Shown here in pieces: positions 24,296 to 31,548 of a stretch of 31,548 nt of DNA. The notes below the pieces were generated by a model. The model was given only the letters and a program-made list of their open reading frames with translations, was not told where the DNA came from and searched no databases. This DNA comes from JBCCJA01 sp039045975 (GTDB taxonomy: Bacteria; Planctomycetota; Planctomycetia; Planctomycetales; Planctomycetaceae), in the NCBI GenBank assembly GCA_039045975.1, contig JBCCJA010000046.1, positions 1-31,548 on the forward strand, written 5' to 3'. The position numbers and the translations under genes are program-made. The first letter of the stretch is position 1. Every line of letters starts with the position of its first letter.

Positions 24296-25159
24296 ATGCC
24301 CCGCCAGATCTACATGGACGACCGCCTCGTGCCCGAGGCGGAGGCGGTCGTCAGCGTTTTCGACCACGGCCTGCTGTACGGCGACGGCGTCTTCGAAGGG
24401 CTGCGGGTCTATTCCGGGCGGGTGTTCCGCATGCGGGAACACCTCGACCGGCTGGCCGAGTCGGCCCGCGCGATCCGGCTCGAACTGCCGAAGTCGCTCG
24501 ACGACATCGCGGCCGCGACCGACGAAACGGTCGCCGCGAACGACATTGCCGACGGGTACGTACGGCTCGTCGTCACGCGCGGTGTGGGCACACTCGGACT
24601 CGGGATCGACGGCACCTCAAACCCGAAGCTGATCATCATCGCCGCCGACATCACGCTTTATCCCCAGAAATACTACGACGAGGGCCTGCCGCTCGTCACC
24701 GCGAGCACGATCCGCAATCACCCCCAGGCCCTCAGCCCGCGGATCAAATCACTGAATTATTTAAATAACATCATGGCCCGGATAGAGGGCTGCGACGCCG
24801 GCTCGGTCGAAGCCTTAATGCTCAATCACAAAGGCGAGGTCGCCGAGTGCACCGGCGACAACATCTTCATTCTTAAAAACGGCCTGTTGTGGACGCCGCC
24901 GCTTGAGGCCGGGATTCTCGACGGGATCACCCGCCGCGTCGTACTCGAACTCGCGACCGCCACCGGCCTGCCGACCCGCGAGGCACCGATGACGCGTCAC
25001 GACATTTACACCGCGGACGAATGCTTCCTGACCGGCTCGGCCGCGGAGATCGTGCCCGTCGTCAGCCTCGACGGCCGCGCGATCGGCGACGGAAAACCGG
25101 GGCCTACGACGAAAGATCTTCTCGAACGGTTCCGGGCCGAGACGATCAGGCAGTCGTAA
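24296..25159 (+). CDS. ilvE: Branched-chain amino acid aminotransferase
   Basis: The 287-residue fold type IV PLP enzyme interconverts branched-chain amino acids and their 2-oxo acids, using glutamate. It aligns along its length with the short bacterial/archaeal IlvE form: SVFDHGLLYGDGVFEGLRVY, YVRLVVTRGVGTLGL, PLP lysine in PRIKSLNYLNNIMARIE, GEVAECTGDNIFI and FLTGSAAEIVPV. The start chosen is the ATG at 24296 giving MPRQIYMDDR, where the family begins; the 16 codons before it do not fit. D-amino acid and aminodeoxychorismate enzymes share the fold, but these motifs fit IlvE best. The next gene is convergent, with only 20 bases between stops and no visible terminator. Confidence 0.95.
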   Translation: MPRQIYMDDRLVPEAEAVVSVFDHGLLYGDGVFEGLRVYSGRVFRMREHLDRLAESARAIRLELPKSLDDIAAATDETVAANDIADGYVRLVVTRGVGTLGLGIDGTSNPKLIIIAADITLYPQKYYDEGLPLVTASTIRNHPQALSPRIKSLNYLNNIMARIEGCDAGSVEALMLNHKGEVAECTGDNIFILKNGLLWTPPLEAGILDGITRRVVLELATATGLPTREAPMTRHDIYTADECFLTGSAAEIVPVVSLDGRAIGDGKPGPTTKDLLERFRAETIRQS

Positions 25160-25179
25160 CGCCCCGTCGTCCGGTCGGC

Positions 25180-27072
25180 TTACCGCGTGACCGACGCAGT
25201 CGTCGCTGCGACCTCGCTGTAGAAATACCGGACGTCGTCGAATTCGTCTGCCAGAAACCGCAGGAATTCCTCGGCCGACCGGCCGCGACTACTTTTCCCT
25301 CCGGGATCGGCGATCGTCTCCGCCGCCTCTTTGATAAGTGAATACTTCTCATGCAACTTCGTTAAGTCACTTTTGACGAGTTCGTCGAGGCCCTCGTCAG
25401 ACATTGCCGCCTCGTAGTGACTCATAGTCTGTAACCGCAATTTAGGCGTGACCCGCTCCTTTGTCCGTTGGGCGATACGCGGGGCCCGCTCTTTCAGGAA
25501 CTCCTCCTCGATCTCTTCGACTTTCTTGTTCCACATGCGGCGTGACATCGGGGGCAGCCGCTCGACCTCGCGGTTGTGGTATTCGACATACTCGCCGACC
25601 ACGCCGACGCAGATTATATAATACATCGCGCTGTCGACTAACATATTGCTGGCCGCCTCGCGGGCGCTGCGGAGACCGAAGTCGCGGGTGTAACGCGTCG
25701 TCTCGCGCTCGACACGGTCGGCCTTGCCGCGGTCGTCCAGTTCCCACCAATAGCTGTACGCGTCGCCCGCGATGTCGGCCCCCTTCGCGTAGCTGCGGCC
25801 GAGGTTCTCGTAGTCGGTCCCGCCGATGATCTTGAAACTCGTGATGCCGAGCACGTCGAACGTGTCGGCCTTCACGACCGGCCCGCCGCTGTATCCCGGC
25901 TTCACTTCGATATCGAGGGAGAACTCGTCGGGACGCACGTCCGCGATCGCGCCCGAGCGGGCGTAGGTCGGGTCGGCGACCGCACTGCGACCCGGGTTGC
26001 CCAGGATCACGATATCTATGCCCGGGCTCGGCTTCGACAGGCTGAGGAAGTAAGGACGGTGATCACCGATCGGCTCCGACAGGGTCAGCAACGCGACGTC
26101 CTGCTTCGCGTCGAAATAGACGAGTTCGGCTCCCGAGACGGTTTCCTCGTCGGGCTCGCTCGGTGCGAACACGAACAACAAGTCGCCGACGTCGCGGGCC
26201 GCGACGCAGTGCGCCGCCGTCGCGATCGTCCGCCGGTCACCGTACAGGAAGCCCGAACCGAAGCCGCCCCCCGGCATCCGGATCTGGCAGGTGGCCGCCT
26301 TCCGCAGCCGCTGCATGTCGAGTTCTTCGAACATCGCGTCGAAAGACACGTCATCCGCCGGACTGAGCGTCGTCGTCCGCGAGACCGGCCCGAACGACGC
26401 CGTAACGCGAAACTCGATCCCGGGCTGCACGCGGAACTCGTGCTCCAAGGTGTCGCCCGTGAGGACGTGGGTGCGAGGCCATTCGTCTTCGTCTGCCTCG
26501 TCGACGGCGAAGGCGTCGGCCGGCGTCTCGGGCCGATTTTCTTCCCCGGGCCAAATCCGACTCTTCGGCTCTTCGGCCTCTTCCGGGGACTCGTCGGCCT
26601 CGGCCTCTTTTGCCTCAGCCTCTCTCGCGGCCGCGGCTTCGGCGGCTGCCTTTTCGGCCAGTTCGTCGGCGATCGCATCGGGCACGACGGTCAACGTCGC
26701 ACCGTAGACGTTCGTGGCGACCTTCAGGGCGACGGTTCGGCCCGTGTAGCGGCCCCCCGCAGAGACACCGCCGTAGCCGCCCGCTTGACCCGATCCGCCC
26801 GACGGCGAAGTTCCGACCGGTGCCGCATCGCCGACGGCACCGTTGCGGTCGGACGCGGGGCCGGGGGCAGCGAGATCGCCGAAATCAGGCCCGCCACCCG
26901 ACTGTAACAAGTTGAAACCGACCAACGCGACGCCGACGAACCCGATCACGAGCAGGGCAATCTTGCCGTTGGAACCTTGGTCGGCTTGTCGTTCGGCTTG
27001 GTACTCGCTGAACGACTGACGTGGTTTTTTACTGCCGGATTTTCCGTTCCGGGGGCGACGGTTGGGAGCCAT
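25180..27072 (-). CDS. Membrane-anchored trypsin-like serine protease with long C-terminal domain
   Basis: The 630-residue protein has a basic cytoplasmic N-terminus (about 1-36), one membrane helix (about 38-56), a Gly/Ser/Pro-rich linker and an Ala/Glu-rich helical stretch (about 135-170). A trypsin-like domain lies at about 255-415. The triad is visible: H288 in ATAAHCV, D325 in QDVALL and S395 in GYSGGPV. From about 430 to the end comes a charged helical region (VEEIEEEFLKERAPRIAQRTKE) with no domain I recognise. There is no PDZ domain, so it is not a normal DegP/HtrA. The protease should face the periplasm. The ATG start lacks a Shine-Dalgarno; a promoter is visible at 27160-27187. Substrate and role are unknown. 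Confidence 0.85.
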   Translation of the reverse strand: MAPNRRPRNGKSGSKKPRQSFSEYQAERQADQGSNGKIALLVIGFVGVALVGFNLLQSGGGPDFGDLAAPGPASDRNGAVGDAAPVGTSPSGGSGQAGGYGGVSAGGRYTGRTVALKVATNVYGATLTVVPDAIADELAEKAAAEAAAAREAEAKEAEADESPEEAEEPKSRIWPGEENRPETPADAFAVDEADEDEWPRTHVLTGDTLEHEFRVQPGIEFRVTASFGPVSRTTTLSPADDVSFDAMFEELDMQRLRKAATCQIRMPGGGFGSGFLYGDRRTIATAAHCVAARDVGDLLFVFAPSEPDEETVSGAELVYFDAKQDVALLTLSEPIGDHRPYFLSLSKPSPGIDIVILGNPGRSAVADPTYARSGAIADVRPDEFSLDIEVKPGYSGGPVVKADTFDVLGITSFKIIGGTDYENLGRSYAKGADIAGDAYSYWWELDDRGKADRVERETTRYTRDFGLRSAREAASNMLVDSAMYYIICVGVVGEYVEYHNREVERLPPMSRRMWNKKVEEIEEEFLKERAPRIAQRTKERVTPKLRLQTMSHYEAAMSDEGLDELVKSDLTKLHEKYSLIKEAAETIADPGGKSSRGRSAEEFLRFLADEFDDVRYFYSEVAATTASVTR

Positions 27073-27159
27073 TGCGGGGAGCGCGGTGGGTTTTGTGGTG
27101 GGATTCGATCCGAACGCAGACCGAGCGACATCGGATCAGTCACATGGGGTAACTCCCCC

Positions 27160-27187
27160 GGTATACGGGAAAATCAGCCACTGGCAA
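27160..27187 (-). promoter_or_regulatory. Candidate promoter of the protease gene
   Basis: On the minus strand TTGCCA (27182-27187) and TATACC (27160-27165) are 16 bases apart. They lie about 90 bases before the ATG. GATCCGA (27107-27113) and TCGGATC (27131-27137) form an inverted repeat in the resulting leader. Confidence 0.45.
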
Positions 27188-27246
27188 TCCGAAGTTCGGC
27201 GGAAAAGACCGCCCGTACATCATTTCGCGTGGCGACCGCGGACGTC

Positions 27247-27276
27247 TTGACCGTTTCAGACGGGCCGACCTACCGT
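27247..27276 (+). promoter_or_regulatory. Candidate promoter of the DegT-family gene
   Basis: TTGACC (27247-27252) and TACCGT (27271-27276) are 18 bases apart, about 37 bases before the ATG. The -35 hexamer is identical to that of tRNA-Ala and the -10 differs by one base, which supports the call. Confidence 0.55.
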
Positions 27277-27312
27277 CCGCGCCCCACAAGCCGGTCACGA
27301 ACGGAGTCTTCG

Positions 27313-28497
27313 ATGTCGTCCGGGTCCTCCCCCTCCGCCGCGGAAATCGCCCAAACGCCCGTCCCGTTCATCGACCTGAAGGCCCAATACAAGACGATCA
27401 AAGCCGAGATCGACGCCGCGGTCGCGGAGGTCTTCGAGTCGCAATACTTCGTCCTCGGCCCGAACGTCACGGGCCTGGAGGAGGAGATCGCCGCGTACAC
27501 CGGCGCGACGCACGCGATCGGCTGTGCGTCGGGCACCGACGCGTTGATTCTGGCGTTGCAGGCCCTCGACATCGGGCCCGGCGACGAAGTCATCACGAGC
27601 CCGTTCACGTTCTTCGCCAGCGGCAGTTCCATCCACCGCGTCGGCGCGACGCCCGTCTTCGTCGACATCGAGCCCGACGGCTTCAACATCGATCCGGAAA
27701 AGATCGAAGCGGCGATCACCGAACGGACGAAGGCGATCATGCCGGTCCACATCTTCGGCCAAACGGCCGAGATGGGCCCGATCCTCGCGATCGCCGAAAA
27801 GCACGGTCTCCACGTCGTCGAGGACGCCGCGCAGGCGATCGGCGCGACGCACGCCGAGTCGGGGGCGGGGACGCTCGGCACGATCGGCTGCTTCAGCTTC
27901 TTCCCGACCAAGAACCTCGGCGGGGCCGGCGACGGAGGCGTGATCACGACCGACGACCCCGAACTCGCGAAGCGGATGGGCAAACTCCGCGTCCACGGCG
28001 ACGTCGGCGGCTACAACCACGTCGAAGTCGGCATGAACAGCCGGCTCGACGCCCTGCAGGCCGCGGTGCTGCGGGTAAAGCTGCGACACCTCGACGCCTG
28101 GTCCGACAAACGGGCCGCCAACGCCGACCGCTACCGGGAACTGATCGCCGACATCGGCCTCGACGGCGACGTGATCACCCCGCCAGTCCTGCCGCAGCGG
28201 CGACACATCTACAACCAGTTCGTACTCCGCGTGCCGGGCCGTCGCGACGAACTGCTGCAGGGCCTGCGGGCCCGCGGCATCGGCTGCGCCATCTATTACC
28301 CGACCGGCCTGCACTTACAAAAGTGCTTCGCCGACCTCGGCTACGCGGAGGGCGACATGCCGGAGACCGAGAGGGCCTGCCGTGACGTCCTCGCATTGCC
28401 GATCTTCGCCGAACTGACCGACGAGCACCTGCGCACGGTCGTCGCCGGCATCGCCGACGTGATGCACGCGTCCGGCGGGATCCGCAACGCCGCGTGA
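27313..28497 (+). CDS. DegT/DnrJ/EryC1/StrS-family PLP aminotransferase
   Basis: The 394-residue enzyme belongs to the sugar aminotransferases that add an amino group to nucleotide-linked keto sugars, for surface polysaccharides or glycans. Visible motifs are VPFIDLKAQY, the cofactor loop GCASGTDALILAL, VVEDAAQAIGA with the pyridine-binding aspartate, and the PLP lysine K200 in SFFPTKNLGGAGDGG. The closing part (RRHIYNQFVLRVPGRRDEL, then IYYPTGLHLQ) is also typical. The sugar cannot be named, as no other sugar genes are nearby. The ATG at 27313 has GGAG six bases upstream and gives the expected N-terminus; the frame stays open further upstream without family similarity. Confidence 0.93.
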   Translation: MSSGSSPSAAEIAQTPVPFIDLKAQYKTIKAEIDAAVAEVFESQYFVLGPNVTGLEEEIAAYTGATHAIGCASGTDALILALQALDIGPGDEVITSPFTFFASGSSIHRVGATPVFVDIEPDGFNIDPEKIEAAITERTKAIMPVHIFGQTAEMGPILAIAEKHGLHVVEDAAQAIGATHAESGAGTLGTIGCFSFFPTKNLGGAGDGGVITTDDPELAKRMGKLRVHGDVGGYNHVEVGMNSRLDALQAAVLRVKLRHLDAWSDKRAANADRYRELIADIGLDGDVITPPVLPQRRHIYNQFVLRVPGRRDELLQGLRARGIGCAIYYPTGLHLQKCFADLGYAEGDMPETERACRDVLALPIFAELTDEHLRTVVAGIADVMHASGGIRNAA

Positions 28498-28509
28498 CCG
28501 ACGTTTCAC

Positions 28510-28572
28510 GTTTAGCCGTGTCCGGTAGGACGCGTGCCCGCACGTAGCGCGGCCGAACAGTCGCGGCTAAAC
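28510..28572. repeat. TTTAGCC inverted repeat abutting a start codon
   Basis: GTTTAGCCGTG (28510-28520) and CGCGGCTAAAC (28562-28572) match at 10 of 11 positions. A small perfect hairpin, CGTGC with GCACG at 28533-28544, lies inside. The right arm ends four bases before the ATG at 28577, so any ribosome site of that gene would be inside the repeat. Confidence 0.55.
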
Positions 28573-28576
28573 ACGC

Positions 28577-30319
28577 ATGAGAACCGCACTCGCCGTCACC
28601 GCGATGCTTTCGGTGGCCGTTGCGGAGGCAGACGGGCCCGACGCCCTCGCCCGGCGGACCGCCGTCGCGCTCAACCACTGCCGGGCCGCGTTCCACCGCA
28701 TCGAGCGTGACCCGTCGGCCGAAACGCTCGAAGCCGAGCGTCGTCGCATCCTCGACAACCTCGACCTCTCCGCGATCGACGACGAAGAGGTCGTCCGGCT
28801 GTACGCGGGCGTGCTCGACGAGATCGGGTCGATCGAGATCGCCGACCGCGAACGCGTCGTAGTCCGTGACCGACACAAGCGGAACGTCGCCGAACGACTG
28901 ACGGTCACATCGTTCTCCGTCCTGACGGAACTGGCCGAGGCCGATTACGTCACCGCCGCCCGACTCGGGGCCGGGTCGTGGTGGGACGTCCGCTCGGCCG
29001 GCAAGGACCGCGACAAAGACCTGTGGGACGTCGAGAAGGAACGTCTCAAAGGCGTGCTGGAGAAGTCGACCGGGCTGTTGGAGACCTTCTGGCGGCTCGC
29101 CAGACGGCGTGACATCCCCGACCGCTGGCTGGTGCGGGCCGACGACCTCGACCGGCTCGACGCCGCCGTCGCCGAGGCCGATCCGGAGACCCGGCTGCGA
29201 CGCCTCGCGACGCTCGACCGGTTCATGGAGTGCTACCCGCCCCACCGCTATCACGTCGCGAGGACCTTGCAGGCGTTGGGCCGCCTCGACGACGCACGGG
29301 AGCAGTTCGCCGCGCTGACCGAGGACGCGGTCGGCAGTTTCCGACGCGACGAAATGCTCGCTTCGGCGTGGGTGAATCTGGCGTTACTGCGTGAGGCCGC
29401 GGGCGGACGCATCGCCGCGGCCGAGGCCGCCGCCGCGGCGCTCGAAGCATCCACAGACGCGTGGGCCGTCAACGTCGCGGCCGCGGGCGTGCTCATGCGG
29501 GCCGGCCGATACGAAGACGCCGAGAACGCCGTCCTCGCGAACATCGACGCCGATCTGGAGACCGCCCGCAGCCGCGTCGCACTCCTCGCCGTGCGTGCCG
29601 GCCGCGGCGACGGACCGGGGCTCGCGGAGTTACTGGCCGACACCGAGGTCGTCGCGTCGGCACCCGTCCCGGTGCTGCTGAGGTGTGCCCACGCGCTCGC
29701 CGGCGAAACGCTGCCGCCGCTGGCGACCGCGCGACTGCATCGATCACTGACGATCCGCCGAGACGACGAATCGCGCCCGGGGTCATTCGTCCTGACCGCG
29801 GACCGTTCGTGGCGGCTCGAACGGGCCCTGTTCGCCGTCCGCGGGCCGGCAGGCCCGGTCGCCGGTTACGACCGTCCGAGGCTCGCGTCCGACGCGGACG
29901 GAACGACGATCGCCTTCCGACCGAAGCCCGACGTGACGCTGACGCCGGCCGACGAAATTAGCCTCGTGATCCGCTATCCCGACGGCTCGGTCGTCGGCAC
30001 GGGCGACGTGACGCTGGCGTTCGCGCCGGTCAAACCGCCCTTCAAACGGGTCGACGCCGACGCGTGGGCACGGTTCCTCCGACCGGGCACGACACGTGAG
30101 CCGGCACGGCCCACGCCGCACCGTTATGCCCTGCGTTCGCTCGACCTCGGCTCCGAGGTGATCGCCTTCGGGCCACGCGTCGACAGTCGGCAGCGTGCGT
30201 CGGTCGAGTCGATCGATCGGAAGACCGCGCGATTGGATCTCGGCGCGTTTTCGGCCGCCGAGGTCCGTCCGCCGGGCCGGGTCGCCGAAAATCTCGATAC
30301 CGCGACCGAATTGCGGTGA
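28577..30319 (+). CDS. Exported hypothetical protein with TPR-like helical region
   Basis: The 580-residue product begins with a short signal-like stretch (MRTALAVTAMLSVAVAEA). The middle (about 190-350) is helical with TPR-like patterns, such as HVARTLQALGRLDDAREQFA and AAAGVLMRAGRYEDAENAVL. The last about 180 residues are beta-rich, with FVLTADRSWRLERALFAV and EISLVIRYPDGSVVGTGDV. I recognise no catalytic motif and no named family. It may act as an envelope scaffold. It lies 58 bases upstream of an ECF sigma factor on the same strand, which may be coincidence. The start ATG directly follows a palindrome and has no Shine-Dalgarno. Confidence 0.75.
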   Translation: MRTALAVTAMLSVAVAEADGPDALARRTAVALNHCRAAFHRIERDPSAETLEAERRRILDNLDLSAIDDEEVVRLYAGVLDEIGSIEIADRERVVVRDRHKRNVAERLTVTSFSVLTELAEADYVTAARLGAGSWWDVRSAGKDRDKDLWDVEKERLKGVLEKSTGLLETFWRLARRRDIPDRWLVRADDLDRLDAAVAEADPETRLRRLATLDRFMECYPPHRYHVARTLQALGRLDDAREQFAALTEDAVGSFRRDEMLASAWVNLALLREAAGGRIAAAEAAAAALEASTDAWAVNVAAAGVLMRAGRYEDAENAVLANIDADLETARSRVALLAVRAGRGDGPGLAELLADTEVVASAPVPVLLRCAHALAGETLPPLATARLHRSLTIRRDDESRPGSFVLTADRSWRLERALFAVRGPAGPVAGYDRPRLASDADGTTIAFRPKPDVTLTPADEISLVIRYPDGSVVGTGDVTLAFAPVKPPFKRVDADAWARFLRPGTTREPARPTPHRYALRSLDLGSEVIAFGPRVDSRQRASVESIDRKTARLDLGAFSAAEVRPPGRVAENLDTATELR

Positions 30320-30377
30320 ACCGCCCGGGGCCGGCGGACGACCCTGACGGCGGACAAGCATCCCGCCGACGGCCCCG

Positions 30378-30962
30378 ATGACCACCCTTGCCGATCCGCC
30401 ACGCCGACAAGAGAGCGAGCGGATCGCAGAGCAGATGCTCGTGCTCGACGCGCAGGGGGGCGGACGGGCCGCGATCGACTCCCTCGTCCGCCACTGGCAG
30501 GACAGGCTCTATCGACACGCCTACCGGCTCAACGGCCGGGCCGATCTCGCCGCCGACGTCACGCAGGACGCCTGGATCGCGATCCTGCGGTCGCTGCCGC
30601 AGCTGCGGGACCCGGCCTGTTTTCCACGGTGGGCCTACCGCGTCGTGACCGGCAAGTCGGCCGATCTCGCCCGGAAGCGGACCCGCCGGCGTCGCACGGA
30701 CACGGCGTTCGCGGTCGACAACGACGACCTCAGCCGCGAACCGGCTCCCGACGCGGGGCTCGCGGACGAAAAATCGAAGCTCAAAGCCGCCGTCACCCGC
30801 CTGCCGCCGGGGCAACGCGTCGTGCTCGAGATGCACTACCTCGACGGGCTGTCGGTCGGAGACATCGCGGCCGCACTCGACCTGCCGCCCGGGACGATCA
30901 AGTCCCGCCTGTACCACGCCCGGGAAAAGCTCCGGGGGATCCTCGGACCGCCTCCGGAATGA
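30378..30962 (+). CDS. ECF-type RNA polymerase sigma factor
   Basis: The 194-residue protein has sigma-70 region 2 at about 35-105 (RLYRHAYRLNGRADLAADVT, then QDAWIAILRSLPQL for core binding and -10 recognition). Region 4 lies at about 130-190 (AVTRLPPGQRVVLEMHYLDG and the helix-turn-helix SVGDIAAALDLPPGTIKSRL). Region 3 is absent, as in ECF factors. It should direct polymerase to a small set of promoters. Its stop codon overlaps the ATG at 30959 of the following frame, and the small membrane protein starts at 30974. Such an arrangement often pairs a sigma factor with its regulator. Confidence 0.92.
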   Translation: MTTLADPPRRQESERIAEQMLVLDAQGGGRAAIDSLVRHWQDRLYRHAYRLNGRADLAADVTQDAWIAILRSLPQLRDPACFPRWAYRVVTGKSADLARKRTRRRRTDTAFAVDNDDLSREPAPDAGLADEKSKLKAAVTRLPPGQRVVLEMHYLDGLSVGDIAAALDLPPGTIKSRLYHAREKLRGILGPPPE

Positions 30963-30973
30963 AAGGAAGAATT

Positions 30974-31345
30974 ATGAATCCCGACGAACTGCTCCGTGAC
31001 GTCCTGACCGACGAGTACGTTGAAAAGGCCCGCATCGAGAACGAGCCCGGCCTGCTCGAAGAAGTCGACCGCTCGCTCCGCGGACGTCGGCGGAACTTAA
31101 TCCTCGCCGTCTGGGCGGCGACAGCCGCGTTCCTCGGCCTCGCCGTCTGGGCGGCCGTCGTGTTCTTTCAGACCGACGTCGTCCAGACCCAAATTTTCAC
31201 CGCCGTCGGCTTCGTGACCTGCATCTTCACGCAGGGACTTTTAAGAATGTGGTATTGGATGGAGCTCAATAAGAACGCCGTGACGCGTGAGGTGAAGCGG
31301 GTCGAGCTTCAGGTCGCACGGCTGGCGGACAAACTGAATTCATAA
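30974..31345 (+). CDS. Small two-TM membrane protein, possible DUF6768, next to the sigma factor
   Basis: The 123-residue product has a charged N-terminus (MNPDELLRDVLTDEYVEKAR), two membrane helices at about 42-64 and 70-92, and a basic-acidic tail (LNKNAVTREVKRVELQVARL). The FTQGLLRMWYWMELNKNAV ending resembles DUF6768 as I remember it, but this needs a profile search. It has no zinc motif of classic anti-sigma factors. Translation is well supported by GGAAG just before the ATG; an ATG at 30959 would add five residues and overlap the sigma stop. The tight link to the ECF gene suggests it controls or serves that sigma factor. That is an inference. Confidence 0.8.
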   Translation: MNPDELLRDVLTDEYVEKARIENEPGLLEEVDRSLRGRRRNLILAVWAATAAFLGLAVWAAVVFFQTDVVQTQIFTAVGFVTCIFTQGLLRMWYWMELNKNAVTREVKRVELQVARLADKLNS

Positions 31346-31370
31346 TGACTAATATAAGCCCGAGCGGTTA

Positions 31371-31422
31371 CACGAAGGCTCGATGTAAAATCAACGCGTC
31401 CATTAGTTCGACCCTTCGCGTG
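31371..31422. terminator. Imperfect palindrome after the small membrane protein
   Basis: CACGAAGGCTCGA (31371-31383) and TCGACCCTTCGCGTG (31408-31422) pair with a two-base bulge and one mismatch. The site is 25 bases after the stop. This stretch is lower in GC than the rest of the window. It may end the sigma operon. Confidence 0.35.
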
Positions 31423-31436
31423 ACGAGGATTTTGCA

Positions 31437-31548
31437 TTAAGCGATGTCGGTCGTGAGTGAGGCGGTGTGGAAGATCGCGAGTTTGGCCGTCACGAACGGC
31501 CTTACGCGGCGGAACCGGCGTACCCACGGCGGCAGCGTCGTCAGGCCC
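31437..31548 (-). CDS. Possible C-terminal end of a gene running off the window
   Basis: Read on the minus strand, 36 codons run from the window edge to a TAA at 31437-31439. The product ends TAKLAIFHTASLTTDIA and does not match a family I know. The opposite strand also has an open frame starting with ATG at 31444 (MSVVSEAVWKIASL) that leaves the window. Both have similar codon use, so I cannot tell which is real. The minus reading is favoured only slightly. Confidence 0.25.
   Translation of the reverse strand, partial: GLTTLPPWVRRFRRVRPFVTAKLAIFHTASLTTDIA

Noticed and set aside
26977..27312. Upstream extension of the DegT-family frame by 112 codons
   Set aside because: It overlaps the start of the divergent protease gene and both candidate promoters. 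The family begins just after the ATG at 27313, which has GGAG upstream.
28175..29254. 359-codon minus-strand frame over the DegT-family and exported-protein genes
   Set aside because: Spans two plus-strand genes and an intergenic palindrome; Arg-rich without motifs.
31309..31527. 72-codon minus-strand frame at the right edge
   Set aside because: It crosses the end of the small membrane protein and a palindrome. No motif, and another minus-strand frame reads better.

Overview
The window is strongly GC-rich, has little Shine-Dalgarno use and uses many GTG/TTG starts. Its gene set points to a member of the Planctomycetota: a secreted type I sulfatase with CTPTR at the active site, a PQQ-like beta-propeller protein opening with WPRFRGPGGDG, a Trm112-like zinc protein, an ECF sigma factor paired with a small membrane protein, and intergenic DNA full of GC-rich hairpins. 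No marker gene fixes the genus, so the phylum call is an inference. Most of the window looks like ordinary chromosome. I see no phage, transposase, CRISPR array or defence island.

Layout, left to right. 22-3095 (minus): a sensor kinase/NtrC-type regulator pair. 3199-4482 (minus): a PP2C phosphatase with two membrane segments and a C-terminal extension, divergent from a PEGA lipoprotein (4660-5115). 5440-8502: a large MMPL/RND transporter with a long leader that holds a 9-codon minicistron. 8665-10174 (minus): a very acidic protein, a purine nucleoside phosphorylase and a small lower-GC membrane ORF. 10373-10445: tRNA-Ala(GGC) with promoter and terminator. 10495-12141 (minus): an acyl-activating enzyme. 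12342-14542: a DCC thiol-disulfide protein and the PQQ-like protein. 14677-18041: mlaE, mlaF and mlaD, an ABC system for phospholipid transport across the envelope. 18118-18336 (minus): the Trm112-like protein, with a parS-like 16-mer just upstream. 18477-19994: lysS. 20066-21583 (minus): the sulfatase. 21784-24191: a LolC/E-like permease and a LolD-like ATPase. 24296-25159: ilvE. 25180-27072 (minus): a membrane-anchored trypsin-like protease. 27313-28497: a DegT-family sugar aminotransferase. 28577-31345: an exported repeat-rich protein, an ECF sigma factor and a small two-TM protein. The last 110 bases hold a fragment of undecided strand.

A theme is envelope biology: Mla lipid transport, Lol-type lipoprotein export, an MMPL lipid transporter, a PEGA lipoprotein, a membrane protease and possibly surface sugar modification by the DegT enzyme. 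Housekeeping genes (lysS, ilvE, purine salvage, tRNA-Ala) lie between.

The signals most worth a second look are: a 16-mer at 18342-18357 differing at one base from the ParB site parS; an Asp at the base-specificity position of the purine nucleoside phosphorylase; three families of intergenic palindromes, one with a shared GTCA-like tetraloop; the minicistron coupled to the MMPL gene; and a possible leaderless mlaE transcript. I found no clear new multi-gene system. The nearest candidates are the sigma factor/small membrane protein/exported protein locus and the unusual membrane protease.
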